Below, in pieces: positions 27,190-36,103 of a DNA stretch of 37,426 nt. The DNA is from Bacillota bacterium. Its GTDB lineage: Bacteria; Bacillota; Clostridia; Lachnospirales; WQUN01. Each line of letters opens with the position of its first letter. The first letter of the stretch is position 1. The notes beneath the pieces are model-generated. The model had not been told where the DNA came from. It made no database searches and worked only from the letters and a program-made list of their open reading frames with translations. The position numbers and the translations under genes are program-made. Where the stretch lies: contig WQUN01000260.1 in assembly GCA_009782085.1 (NCBI GenBank), positions 1 to 37,426 on the forward strand, read 5' to 3'.

Positions 27190-28407
27190 ATGAAAAAACT
27201 GTTCGCCGCGGTTCTCGCCGTTATACTGCTGTCCGGCGCGGCGCCGCAGATCCGGGCCGCGAGCCCGGCCGGCGCCGATCCCGCTGGGAAAATCATCTCC
27301 CTGACCATCGGCTCCCCGATAATGACGGTCAACGGCGCCGCCCGGCGCCTCGACGGCGTTCCGCTCATCGAAAACGGGCGGACGCTCGTGCCCCTCAGGG
27401 CGATTTTCGAGGCGCTCGGCGCGGGGGTGGACTGGGACGCTGCGGCGCAGACGGTCACGGGCACGCGCGGCAAAACCGTGATCCGCCTGACGGTCGGCAG
27501 TCCCGACGCCTATGTGAACGGCGTCAGGATACGCCTTGAAACCGCGCCGGAGGCGGTAAACGGCCGGACGATGGTCCCGCTCCGCTTCATCGCGGAGAGC
27601 CTCGGCGCAGAGGTGCAATGGCTTCCCGAGACACGGATGGTGATCATCGCTCAAAACGCCGGGTATATCGCGATTAACGGCGCAGCCATCGGCATCGGGG
27701 ACACCCTGGCCGACCTGACCGGCCGGCTCGGCGCGGCGGACAGGATCGACCCGAGCTGCTATGGCTTCGACTGGTACGTATATAACGGCGATTACAGCCG
27801 CTTCATAATGGCCGGCGTGAAGAACGGCGTCGTGGAGGCCCTGTACACCGATTCCAAGGGCTTCGCGACCAACGGCGCGAAATACGGGGACGCCGGCGTT
27901 TCCGCCGGTCCCGGCGCGAAGTTCTATTTTGACAATAACGACGGCGGCAGGCTGTACGCCTGCATGATAATCTCCGGCGACGCGGCCTCCGCCGATTACG
28001 GGAGCGATTTCTACGCGGCGCAGGAAATGGAGAACTTCGACGCGACAAACGCGTTCCGCGTGAGCCACGGAATGGCCCCGCTGGCCTACGACGAGGCGGC
28101 CGCGCGCGCCGCGCGCCTGCACAGCCAGGACATGGCGGACAGGAATTATTTCAGCCACTATTCGCCGGAGGGCTACTGGGTTCCGGACTGGTATGCCAAA
28201 GGCGGCGGGGGGCTCTACCGATACATCGGCGAAAACATCAGCGGGGGGCATCTCCTGGGCGTGGACGCCTTTGACGGCTGGGTCAACTCCGCGAAGCACA
28301 GGGAAGGAATGCTGGGCGATTACGCGTATCTGGGCGTCGGCTATGGGCATAACCCGAATTCCCAATACGAATATTACATAACGCAGATTTTTATACTGCC
28401 ACAGTAA
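27190..28407 (+). CDS. Secreted copper-amine-oxidase-N-like (stalk) plus CAP/SCP domain protein
   Basis: Signal peptide MKKLFAAVLAVILLSGAAPQIRA; NGRTLVPLRAIFEALGAGVDWD / NGRTMVPLRFIAESLGAEVQW; C-terminal FRVSHGMAPLAYDEAAARAARLHSQDMADRNYFSHYSPEG...GENISGG. Confidence 0.93.
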   Translation: MKKLFAAVLAVILLSGAAPQIRAASPAGADPAGKIISLTIGSPIMTVNGAARRLDGVPLIENGRTLVPLRAIFEALGAGVDWDAAAQTVTGTRGKTVIRLTVGSPDAYVNGVRIRLETAPEAVNGRTMVPLRFIAESLGAEVQWLPETRMVIIAQNAGYIAINGAAIGIGDTLADLTGRLGAADRIDPSCYGFDWYVYNGDYSRFIMAGVKNGVVEALYTDSKGFATNGAKYGDAGVSAGPGAKFYFDNNDGGRLYACMIISGDAASADYGSDFYAAQEMENFDATNAFRVSHGMAPLAYDEAAARAARLHSQDMADRNYFSHYSPEGYWVPDWYAKGGGGLYRYIGENISGGHLLGVDAFDGWVNSAKHREGMLGDYAYLGVGYGHNPNSQYEYYITQIFILPQ

Positions 28408-28422
28408 CGAGGGGGCTTACAA

Positions 28423-28980
28423 GTGAACGAATCCGCCAGGGCCGACATCATAAGGGAACTGATAAGCTGGGCTAAGACGATCATTTTCGCGGTGATTCTG
28501 GCCGTGTTCATAAACCAGGTGGTCATCGTCAACGCCACCGTGCCCACGGGCTCGATGGAGAACAACATCATGCCCAACGACAGGATCGTCGCCTTCCGGC
28601 TGCAGTACCTCTTCCAGGGGCCCAAGCGCTACGACATCGTGGTCTTCCGCTATCCCGACGACCCGTCCCAGCTCTTTGTCAAGCGGGTCATCGGCCTGCC
28701 GGGCGAGACGGTGAGCATCCGCGGCGGTAAGGTGTATATAACCGGCGCCGACGGCGTCGAGGACCCCGTTCCGCTGGAGGACAGCTTCGTTTACAATCCC
28801 GACCCCAGGGATTTCGGCCCGTACAAGGTGCCGGAGGGCTGCTATTTCATGATGGGCGACAACCGCTACAACTCCCTGGACTCCCGCTTCTGGGATAACA
28901 AATACGTCGAGAAGGGCACGATTCTGGGGAGAGTTCTGTTCAAATATTACCCCGGGATAAAGATGCTGTACAATATCTAG
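28423..28980 (+). CDS. lepB: Signal peptidase I (copy 1)
   Basis: VPTGSMENNIMPNDRI (catalytic Ser), YDIVVFRYP, KRVIGLPGETV (catalytic Lys), FMMGDNRYNSLDSR. Confidence 0.95.
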   Translation: MNESARADIIRELISWAKTIIFAVILAVFINQVVIVNATVPTGSMENNIMPNDRIVAFRLQYLFQGPKRYDIVVFRYPDDPSQLFVKRVIGLPGETVSIRGGKVYITGADGVEDPVPLEDSFVYNPDPRDFGPYKVPEGCYFMMGDNRYNSLDSRFWDNKYVEKGTILGRVLFKYYPGIKMLYNI

Positions 28981-29031
28981 CGCGCTACTATTCACAGGAA
29001 AGGCTAACGGAATATGCATGAGCGGGCCAAT

Positions 29032-29115
29032 CGTAGGGCGGGGGCTCGCCCCCGCCGGCCCGCCCGGAATTGCATGTCCCATCGCGAAACGGCGGGGGCA
29101 AGCCCCCGCCCTACA
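29032..29115. repeat. GTAGGGCGGGGGC paired palindromes between the two signal peptidase genes
   Basis: gtagggcgggggctcgcccccgccggcc...cggcgggggcaagcccccgccctac. Confidence 0.85.
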
Positions 29116-29205
29116 GTACGGCATATCGTAAAGAAAAGCCCGCATGTCATCCTGGGCGCAGACAATAAGCGGTAATTTTTGGGATGATGTGCCGGGAAAT
29201 GGAGG

Positions 29206-29811
29206 ATGATCGATACGTCCATGCAAAAACTTCAAAAACAAAAACTTCAAAATCGTGCGCCCGCACAACGGAATCTTTCGGACGAGCTGATCTCCTGGGC
29301 CAGGACGCTCGGCTTCGCGGTGATTTTCGCCTTATTCCTGAGCAAGGTCGTCATCGTCAACGCGAAAGTCGTCTCGGGCTCCATGGAGAACACCATCATG
29401 ACGGGCGACAGGGTCGCCGGCCTGCGGATCGAATACCTGTTTGAAAACCCCAAGCGGTACGACATCGTAATGTTCCGCCCCACGGACGGCGGGAAAGTGC
29501 CCTATGTCAAGCGGGTCATCGGCCTGCCGGGCGAGACGGTGAACATCCGGGGCGGAAAGGTGTATATAACCGACAAAAACGGCGTCGAGGACCCTGTCCC
29601 GCTGGACGACTCCTTCACGGCGGAGCCGCCCGCGAGCGAGTACGCCGGCCCGTTCAAAGTGCCGGAAAACTGCTACTTCATGCTCGGCGACAACCGTAAC
29701 CACTCCTCCGACTCGCGCTGGTGGGCCGACCCATACGTCCCGAAAAGCGACATACTCGGCAGGGTTCTGTGCAAATACTATCCGGGGATCGACATGCTGT
29801 ACAATCATTGA
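29206..29811 (+). CDS. lepB: Signal peptidase I (copy 2)
   Basis: VVSGSMENTIMTGDRV, YDIVMFRPTD, KRVIGLPGETV, FMLGDNRNHSSDSR. Confidence 0.95.
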   Translation: MIDTSMQKLQKQKLQNRAPAQRNLSDELISWARTLGFAVIFALFLSKVVIVNAKVVSGSMENTIMTGDRVAGLRIEYLFENPKRYDIVMFRPTDGGKVPYVKRVIGLPGETVNIRGGKVYITDKNGVEDPVPLDDSFTAEPPASEYAGPFKVPENCYFMLGDNRNHSSDSRWWADPYVPKSDILGRVLCKYYPGIDMLYNH

Positions 29812-29831
29812 TAACTATAGGAGGCTTGTAA

Positions 29832-30047
29832 ATGCCTGAAATCACCAAGGAAACGCTCATCGGCGACCTCATCGGGATCGACCGCGGCGTCGCGGGGATA
29901 CTCATGCGGGCGGGGATGCACTGCGTCGGCTGCCCGTCCGCCCAGGGCGAGAGCCTGGAGGAGGCGGCGTTCGTTCACGGCATGGACATCGACGGCCTGA
30001 TGGACGAGATAAACGCCTACCTGAGCGCGAAACACGCCGAAAACTAG
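29832..30047 (+). CDS. DUF1858 domain-containing protein
   Basis: 71 aa; [47 protein letters not shown]. Confidence 0.9.
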   Translation: MPEITKETLIGDLIGIDRGVAGILMRAGMHCVGCPSAQGESLEEAAFVHGMDIDGLMDEINAYLSAKHAEN

Positions 30048-31042
30048 CCGCGCCTGTACTTCCCGCTTAAAGTCCCCGTCAGGATCTCCGCCAGCGGCCC
30101 CATCGCGTTTTTGGCCTCCTGCACGGTACTCGTCTGCGCGCCGACCTCCACGAGTATCGACTTGGGTTTCATGAAAAGGCTGTACCGGTACGGCTTAAGG
30201 TATATCCTCCTCATAAGCCCCGGATAGAGCTCGTTCGCGACAAGCTGCATCTGGAGGCTCATGGCCAGATTATCGCGGAGATACGGGTTGTCCAGGCCCT
30301 CGGGCTTCTCCCGGCTCCCGTTGTCGTTAAGGCTCAGTATGCCGTCGAAGAGCATAAGCCGCGCCGTCTGCGCTCCGCCCACCGTCGCGACGAGGCGAGC
30401 GCCGTCCGGCACGCCGTCCCTGTGCAGGTCCACGACGACCTCTATCGAGGGATATTTGCGCAAAAGCGCCTCCACGGCCGGGGCCATCCTCTCATAGCTG
30501 CCGTCCCGCCGCTCCTCGCCGTTGACCACGTCGTACTGTCCGACGTCGTGCACCACGGATATGTGGTATTTGTCCACCAAAATCTCGCAGAGCTTCTGCC
30601 CGACGCCGACGATGGTGTCCTCCAGAGCCCCGGGGCGCGAGTCGGCGAAGGCCTCCCGGGAATGGGTGTGGAACACCAGGATCTTAGGCTCCGGGCCGGA
30701 CAGGTCGGTAGTCAGGTCGGCCCCGGCCAAGGCCCGGACGTCGAGGTCGCCCTCCGCGACATAGGCCGTGTCGTCCACGCCGTAGAGGTATCTCTTGAGG
30801 TCGTCCAGGCCGTTTAGCCTGGACAGGGTGTCAAAAGTCGGATAGAAAGGCGCGATAAGCGGCTCGCCGAGGCTCTCGTCCGCGGGCGCCGGGGGCGGCG
30901 CGGCGTTTCGCCCCCCGCCGGCAAGCCTGCCGAGCATGACCATTACGCCTATAAAACATATGACAAGCGCGGCCAAAAGCAAGGCCGGCTTTTTTTTGCC
31001 TTTTCGGCCGCGGGGCGCGGGCAGGCGGGGTTTTCTCAGCAT
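30044..31042 (-). CDS. spoIIP: Stage II sporulation protein P
   Basis: N-terminal [79 protein letters not shown]. Confidence 0.94.
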   Translation of the reverse strand: MLRKPRLPAPRGRKGKKKPALLLAALVICFIGVMVMLGRLAGGGRNAAPPPAPADESLGEPLIAPFYPTFDTLSRLNGLDDLKRYLYGVDDTAYVAEGDLDVRALAGADLTTDLSGPEPKILVFHTHSREAFADSRPGALEDTIVGVGQKLCEILVDKYHISVVHDVGQYDVVNGEERRDGSYERMAPAVEALLRKYPSIEVVVDLHRDGVPDGARLVATVGGAQTARLMLFDGILSLNDNGSREKPEGLDNPYLRDNLAMSLQMQLVANELYPGLMRRIYLKPYRYSLFMKPKSILVEVGAQTSTVQEAKNAMGPLAEILTGTLSGKYRRG

Positions 31043-31232
31043 GTCTGTCCTCCGTGGTAAAAGATGCACCAATAATTACTATGAAAATAAACGGCAAATA
31101 GACCGTAAAATGCGAGTAGGCCGTAAATCGCGTTAAGCAAAATTCTTCATGCGTTTCTCGTGCCGAACCGGAATATCCCCTTGCCGTTACAAGTGAAAAA
31201 TGCTAAAATTTAATAAATAAAAAATTAACAAT

Positions 31233-31344
31233 AGACTTCTTCGGAAATTGTCGTTTGTCATTCTGAGCGAAGCGAAGAATCTTGATTTCAAGACCCTTCG
31301 CTGCGCTCAGCTGACAGCGAAAAATCAATTTCCGAAGAAGTCTG
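31233..31344. repeat. AGACTTCTTCGG-armed element enclosing a GTCATTCTGAGCGAAGCG hairpin
   Basis: agacttcttcggaaattg...caatttccgaagaagtct with inner gtcattctgagcgaagcgaagaatctt...acccttcgctgcgctcagctgac. Confidence 0.88.
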
Positions 31345-31359
31345 ATCATCTTTGTTTCC

Positions 31360-31400
31360 AGTTTTCAGTTTTCAGTTTTCAGTTTTCAGTTTTCAGTTTC
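31360..31400. repeat. 7-bp tandem repeat (AGTTTTC)n upstream of the MATE gene
   Basis: cagttttcagttttcagttttcagttttcagttttcagtttcc. Confidence 0.88.
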
Positions 31401-31417
31401 CAGCACCGAGGTGCCCC

Positions 31418-32806
31418 ATGACCGTCATGAAGGACAGCGTCCGCCGGTATCTGCCAAGGCTGTGGAAAATATCGGTCCCGATCATAATCGAGCAGGTCTT
31501 TATCACTGTTATGGGCATGGTCAACACAGCGATGGTCTCGACCGTGGGTAAGTACGCCCTGTCGGCCGCCGGCATGGTGGACAACATCAGCAACGTCGTC
31601 ATAGCCGTGTTCGCGGCCCTGACCACCGGCGGCGCGATAGTCGTGGCCCAGCGGACCGGCGCGGGGGACAAGGCCGGCGCCTCCTCCGCCGCGGCCCAGT
31701 CCGTGGTCATGTCCCTGTCCATCTCCATTGTCCTCTTCCTGTCGTTTTTCATATTCAGGCGGCAGATCATCTACGGCCTGTTCGGCGCGGCCGAACCGGA
31801 CGTGGTCGAGGCCGGGAGCAAGTATTTTTTTATCATCAATTTCTCATACCCCGTTTTGGCTATCCTGGAGACCATGTTCGCCTCGATCCGCGGGAGCGGG
31901 AACACCGGCACGCCCATGCTGATCTCCCTCGGGATGAACGTGTTCAACTTCATCTTCGGCTATATCTTCATAATAGGCATAAACCTGCCGTTTTTGCACA
32001 CCAGGAGCCTGGGCGTCGCCGGAGGGGCTGCGGCGCTGCTGATCTCCAGGTCGCTGGGCATGATCGTTTCCGTTGTCTATCTGCTCAAAAAATCTAAGAC
32101 GATCAAGTTCGGCAGCATAGCTATGTTCAAGCCAAAGTGGAACGTTCAGAAAATGGTGCTGGGCTTCGGCCTGCCCACCGGGGCGGAGTCCGTCCTGTTC
32201 CAGGCCGGCCGGCTGATAACTCAGCTGTTCATAGTCGGCATGGGCACGGCGGCGATGGCCGCGAACACCGTGAGCGGGAGCGTCGCCGGGTTCACGAACG
32301 TCCCCGGGAACGCGTTTTCCATAGGGACGATGATCGTGATCGGCCAGATGATCGGCCAAGGCAGGGTCGACGAGGTCAGAAGGGCGTCGCTGTTCTCCGT
32401 GTTCTGCGGGACGGTGGTCATGGGCGCGCTGTGCCTGGCGATTTTCCCGGCGGCGGGCTTTCTCGCCCGCGTCTACAACCTGGACGGCGACTCTCTGCGC
32501 TTCTTCAAGCAGATACTGTATTCCAGCCTGATCGTCACGCCGTTCATATGGCCCATATCCTTTGTCACGCCCGCGGCCCTTCGGGCGGCGGGCGACGTGA
32601 AATACACGATGATCGTCGCGACGGTGAGCATGTGGCTCTTCCGCATCGCCGTGGGATATATCGCGGGGATATATTTCAGGCTCGGCCCGGTCGGGGTGTG
32701 GGTGGGCATGTACGTGGACTGGCTGGTGCGCGGGGTGCTGTTCATGCAGAGGTTCCTCTGCGGCAAATGGCGCAAACACGTGAAATTGGCGCAAATAGGG
32801 ACGTAA
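31418..32806 (+). CDS. MATE family efflux transporter
   Basis: 12-TM-like; IIIEQVFITVMGMVNTAMVSTVGKYALSAAGMVDNISN, MFASIRGSGNTGTPMLISLGMNVFNFIFGYIFI; start at MTVMKDSVRRYLPRLWK. Confidence 0.93.
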   Translation: MTVMKDSVRRYLPRLWKISVPIIIEQVFITVMGMVNTAMVSTVGKYALSAAGMVDNISNVVIAVFAALTTGGAIVVAQRTGAGDKAGASSAAAQSVVMSLSISIVLFLSFFIFRRQIIYGLFGAAEPDVVEAGSKYFFIINFSYPVLAILETMFASIRGSGNTGTPMLISLGMNVFNFIFGYIFIIGINLPFLHTRSLGVAGGAAALLISRSLGMIVSVVYLLKKSKTIKFGSIAMFKPKWNVQKMVLGFGLPTGAESVLFQAGRLITQLFIVGMGTAAMAANTVSGSVAGFTNVPGNAFSIGTMIVIGQMIGQGRVDEVRRASLFSVFCGTVVMGALCLAIFPAAGFLARVYNLDGDSLRFFKQILYSSLIVTPFIWPISFVTPAALRAAGDVKYTMIVATVSMWLFRIAVGYIAGIYFRLGPVGVWVGMYVDWLVRGVLFMQRFLCGKWRKHVKLAQIGT

Positions 32807-32839
32807 CGCAAATCCCGGTTCGTATAAAGGAGATTATAT

Positions 32840-33481
32840 ATGACCGATGAGATTTCTCCGGCGGTGGTGCGCAGGCTGCCGCGATATTACAGATACCTCG
32901 GCGAGCTTCGCAGGAACGGCGTGGCGCGGATATCCTCCATGGAGCTAAGCGAGAGGATGAAGCTGACCGCGTCGCAGATACGCCAGGACCTGAACAATTT
33001 CGGGTGCTTTGGCCAGCAGGGGTACGGGTACAACGTCGGGTCGCTCCTGGACGAGATCGGCCGGATACTCGGCCTCACGCGGTCTTACGCCATGGTCGCC
33101 GTCGGCGCGGGGCATCTCGGCCAGGCTTTGGCCAGGGACGAGAGGCTGGCCCAGCGGGGCTTCGTGTTCAGGGCCCTTTTCGACATCGACCCGGCGCTGA
33201 TAGGCGCGCGCGTGAACGGCGCCCAGATACTCGCCGCCGATAAAATGGAGGATTTCCTCAGGGAAAACCCGGTGGACATCGCGGCGCTGACCTTGCCGAC
33301 GAGGGAGAGCGCCGAGCAGGCCCTGGGGCGGATCGCCGCCTGCGGCGTGAAGGCGCTCTGGAATTTTACGCATGTGGATCTGGATCTGTCCGCGTACCCC
33401 AATGTGATCGTGGAGAACGTGCACCTGACGGACAGCCTGATGATGCTGTCGTATAAGCTGGCGAAGGAAAAACAGGAATAA
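32840..33481 (+). CDS. rex: Redox-sensing transcriptional repressor Rex
   Basis: RRLPRYYRYLGELRRNGVARISSMELSERMKLTASQIRQDLNNFGCFGQQGYGYNV; VGAGHLGQAL. Confidence 0.97.
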   Translation: MTDEISPAVVRRLPRYYRYLGELRRNGVARISSMELSERMKLTASQIRQDLNNFGCFGQQGYGYNVGSLLDEIGRILGLTRSYAMVAVGAGHLGQALARDERLAQRGFVFRALFDIDPALIGARVNGAQILAADKMEDFLRENPVDIAALTLPTRESAEQALGRIAACGVKALWNFTHVDLDLSAYPNVIVENVHLTDSLMMLSYKLAKEKQE

Positions 33482-33495
33482 AAGGAATAACAGAC

Positions 33496-33693
33496 GTGAC
33501 TGGAATAATTATTGTTTGGTTTTTGTTTGAAGAGAAGAAAATGTCGCTGCGTCACTTTGCTTTCAAGGAATGTACGCCGCTGCTCATCCAGGATTTTATT
33601 ATTCACATGAAATCCGCCGGAAACTCCGCAAGCACCTGCAACCGCAGGCTCTCGGCCCTGCACGCTTATCTTTGGTTTGCCTCGGATCAGTAA
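33496..33693 (+). pseudogene. Tyrosine recombinase/integrase N-terminal (SAM-like) fragment
   Basis: MSLRHFAFKECTPLLIQDFIIHMKSAGNSASTCNRRLSALHAYLWFASDQ*; catalytic domain absent. Confidence 0.65.
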
Positions 33694-33703
33694 AAACCGT
33701 CGC

Positions 33704-33856
33704 ATGAATTGTGGCGAATCCTTGATCAAGTCGATCTATATGTCGATCCAGGAGATCAACAAGAAATGGACAGCTTCAGTCCGTGACTGGACAGAGATTT
33801 GGGGGCAGTTTACCATCTTTTTCGATGATAGGCTGCGCAAAGTGAAAACTGCTTAA
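33704..33856 (+). pseudogene. IS256-family transposase C-terminal remnant
   Basis: Manual translation: MNCGESLIKSIYMSIQEINKKWTASVRDWTEIWGQFTIFFDDRLRKVKTA*; resembles the IS256 C-terminus (LYLAIM..KKWT...W..I..QL.I.F..RL). Confidence 0.75.
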
Positions 33857-33953
33857 AACCGGGTTTATCCGCTTGGGGCATACCGCCAGCCTCCCGGCTG
33901 ACGCGCGGCTCATCCGAAAACTTTTATGACGGGCAAATGGCGGAGGTATCCAT

Positions 33954-34709
33954 ATGAGTCTGATTCACTACAAATTTTTTTCAGAATGCCTAGGGGTTCA
34001 AACAGGGATTTATATCTGTCTGCCCCAGCCGCCGTCTTACCGAGAACCGCGGTCTGTTACGCCTCCATATCCTGTCCTGACGCTGCTCCATGGACAGTTG
34101 GACGACTATACCGCCTGGTCGAGATACACGTCGATCGAAAGATATGCCGACGAGCGCAAGCTTGCCGTTGTCATGCCCGATATAGCCAGAAGTTTTTGCG
34201 TCGATATGTCCTGCGGTTACAGGTATTTTGATTATATCACACGGGAGCTGCCCTATGTCACCGAGGCCGTCTTTCCGTTAAGCGGAAAACGGGAGGAGCG
34301 CGCCGTCGCCGGGCTATCCATGGGGGGCTACGGCGCTTTTCTTCTGGCGCTGTCACGCCCGGACAAATTCTCGGCCGCGGCTTCCCTGTCGGGATGCCTG
34401 GACATGGCGGACTACGACCCGGAATGGTTCCTGCCCGGCGAATATGACGCGATCTTCCCGCGCGAACTGGCGGAGAGCCGTTACGACCTGTTCAGGCTGC
34501 TGCGCGGTTTGAGCGGAAACACAGCCGGCATCCCCCGGCTGTATCACTGCTGCGGAGCCGAAGATTCTCTGCTTGCGCAAAACAGAAAATTCTCCGGTTT
34601 TGCCGCGTCCCTCGGGGTTCCGGCGCTCTATTCGGAAGAGCCCGGCGACCATGGCTGGGCTTATTGGGATAAAAAAATACAGGACGTGATTAATTGGCTA
34701 AATATCTGA
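33954..34709 (+). CDS. Esterase family protein (alpha/beta hydrolase)
   Basis: 251 aa; PVLTLLHGQLDDYTAW, VAGLSMGGYGAFLLALSRPDKFSAAASLSG (GxSxGG nucleophile elbow), GDHGWAYWDKKIQDVI. Confidence 0.92.
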   Translation: MSLIHYKFFSECLGVQTGIYICLPQPPSYREPRSVTPPYPVLTLLHGQLDDYTAWSRYTSIERYADERKLAVVMPDIARSFCVDMSCGYRYFDYITRELPYVTEAVFPLSGKREERAVAGLSMGGYGAFLLALSRPDKFSAAASLSGCLDMADYDPEWFLPGEYDAIFPRELAESRYDLFRLLRGLSGNTAGIPRLYHCCGAEDSLLAQNRKFSGFAASLGVPALYSEEPGDHGWAYWDKKIQDVINWLNI

Positions 34710-34713
34710 TCGA

Positions 34714-35348
34714 TTGTCGTGCCCCCGCCTTTTAGGCCGGATATGGAAATGCCGTAAGCCACGCCGTACAACAGCTTATGCGCTGATTGACGTTCAGAAT
34801 GCCTATGCTATTGTGTCAGCCGTTCACCGAAACGGACCGATCAACGACGCGGCCAGAGTTACGGACGGAATAATCGGCGATTTCTGCGAGGTGGCCGTAG
34901 GCCCGCACTACATCCAGCTCGACCTCGGCAAGAGCTATTATCTGGACACCGTTATGTTCTCGAGCGGCGCGTTTGCGGCTTCCACACCGGATAGCGTGAC
35001 GGCCCTGCAAATTGCCTTGGACGAGGCGAAAACCGTCAACGGCGACGGCGCGGCGGCGCAGGCGGACGTGGACGGCGCGCTCCGGGCTGCGCTGGACAAC
35101 GCCCGGGCATCCCATGGGACATTCACCTGCACAGTCAAGTCGATGCTCGCCAAGGTCGCCAAATTGCAGAAGATACCGTTCGCATGGACGGGCAGCGGCG
35201 CGCTTATGTTCACAAACTCAAACGCGGCTGTGTGCAATGTGACGCCCGAGACGGGACGTTTGTTCCGCTGAAAGCGGGTATAGCCGTCATTACCATAGCC
35301 ATACCCGACGGCACTAAATATCTGTTTGCCGTTACCGTGACGGTGTAG
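34714..35348 (+). pseudogene. Frameshifted surface/extracellular protein fragment (F5/8C-like, FIVAR-like, Ig-like tail)
   Basis: ORF 34714..35271 has HYIQLDLGKSYYLDTVMFSSG and ALQIALDEAKTVNG...VDGALRAALDNA; a different frame continues from about 35250 as DGTFVPLKAGIAVITIAIPDGTKYLFAVTVTV* to 35348. Confidence 0.55.
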
Positions 35349-35591
35349 CGGAGAAACAATGTTCAGCCAGAAAGCAGCTCAGAAAATTACAAAAAGAAAG
35401 CGACTTTCTACCGTCCAAAGTCAGAAAGCCGCATTCCAACGGGTTTTTCAGAGCGCCTATCGACACCGTACTTAAACAATTCCGTTAAGACGGCACTGGC
35501 GCACCGCTCCGCCATTCTTGCCAGAAGTTTAAGGGATGAGGGCAGGATTGTAAATCAGAAAAAATCTGCTCCCTTTGGTGAGGACGTCAAG

Positions 35592-35825
35592 ATGGTTCGG
35601 AAAATTTCCCAGAAGCAGAAAATTCTCACGCCCGGCGAAAAAGATGAACTGAGAACAAAATATAAAAGCGGCATGACTATGACGGTCTTAGCCGACCTGT
35701 ATAGCTGCCATTATACTACGGTCAGTAGGATACTCAATAATACAAAATGTTTCTCTGTAGAAGATAGGCAGCCCAAATGCATTGAGAGGCTGAATATCCC
35801 AACGGGTATTAATCTTGAGGCATAA
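35592..35825 (+). CDS. Small HTH protein
   Basis: 77 aa; LTPGEKDELRTKYKSGMTMTVLADLYSCHYTTVSRILNN resembles a homeodomain-like/resolvase HTH. Confidence 0.5.
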   Translation: MVRKISQKQKILTPGEKDELRTKYKSGMTMTVLADLYSCHYTTVSRILNNTKCFSVEDRQPKCIERLNIPTGINLEA

Positions 35826-36103
35826 TCCATTTACCGCCGTCAGAATACCCGTTTTTTCTTCAGTTGTGTAAAAAGTATAATTCTCAGCAATCATCTCTGG
35901 GTTCATTTTTTCCCATGCTTGCTTAACTAAGAATAATACTTCGTTCTTCATATTAATTTTCACTGACATGCCCACCTCTGTATTCTGACAGCGGTTTTGA
36001 CAGCAACGGTGTCAAAAAATGTCATGGCGTACTGTCTGCGAACGAATGGCCGAACAGAGGTTGTATGAAACATATCGGGGGAGAAATCAATACCTGATCG
36101 TTG

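Noticed and set aside
30936-31136. Small plus-strand ORF upstream of the MATE gene
   Set aside because: Overlaps the start of SpoIIP antisense and has no recognisable features.
35688-35975. Minus-strand ORF MGMSVKINMKNEVLFLVKQAWEKMNPEM... as a gene
   Set aside because: Overlaps the HTH ORF in antisense; the first part looks protein-like but I cannot assign a family, so it is left uncalled.
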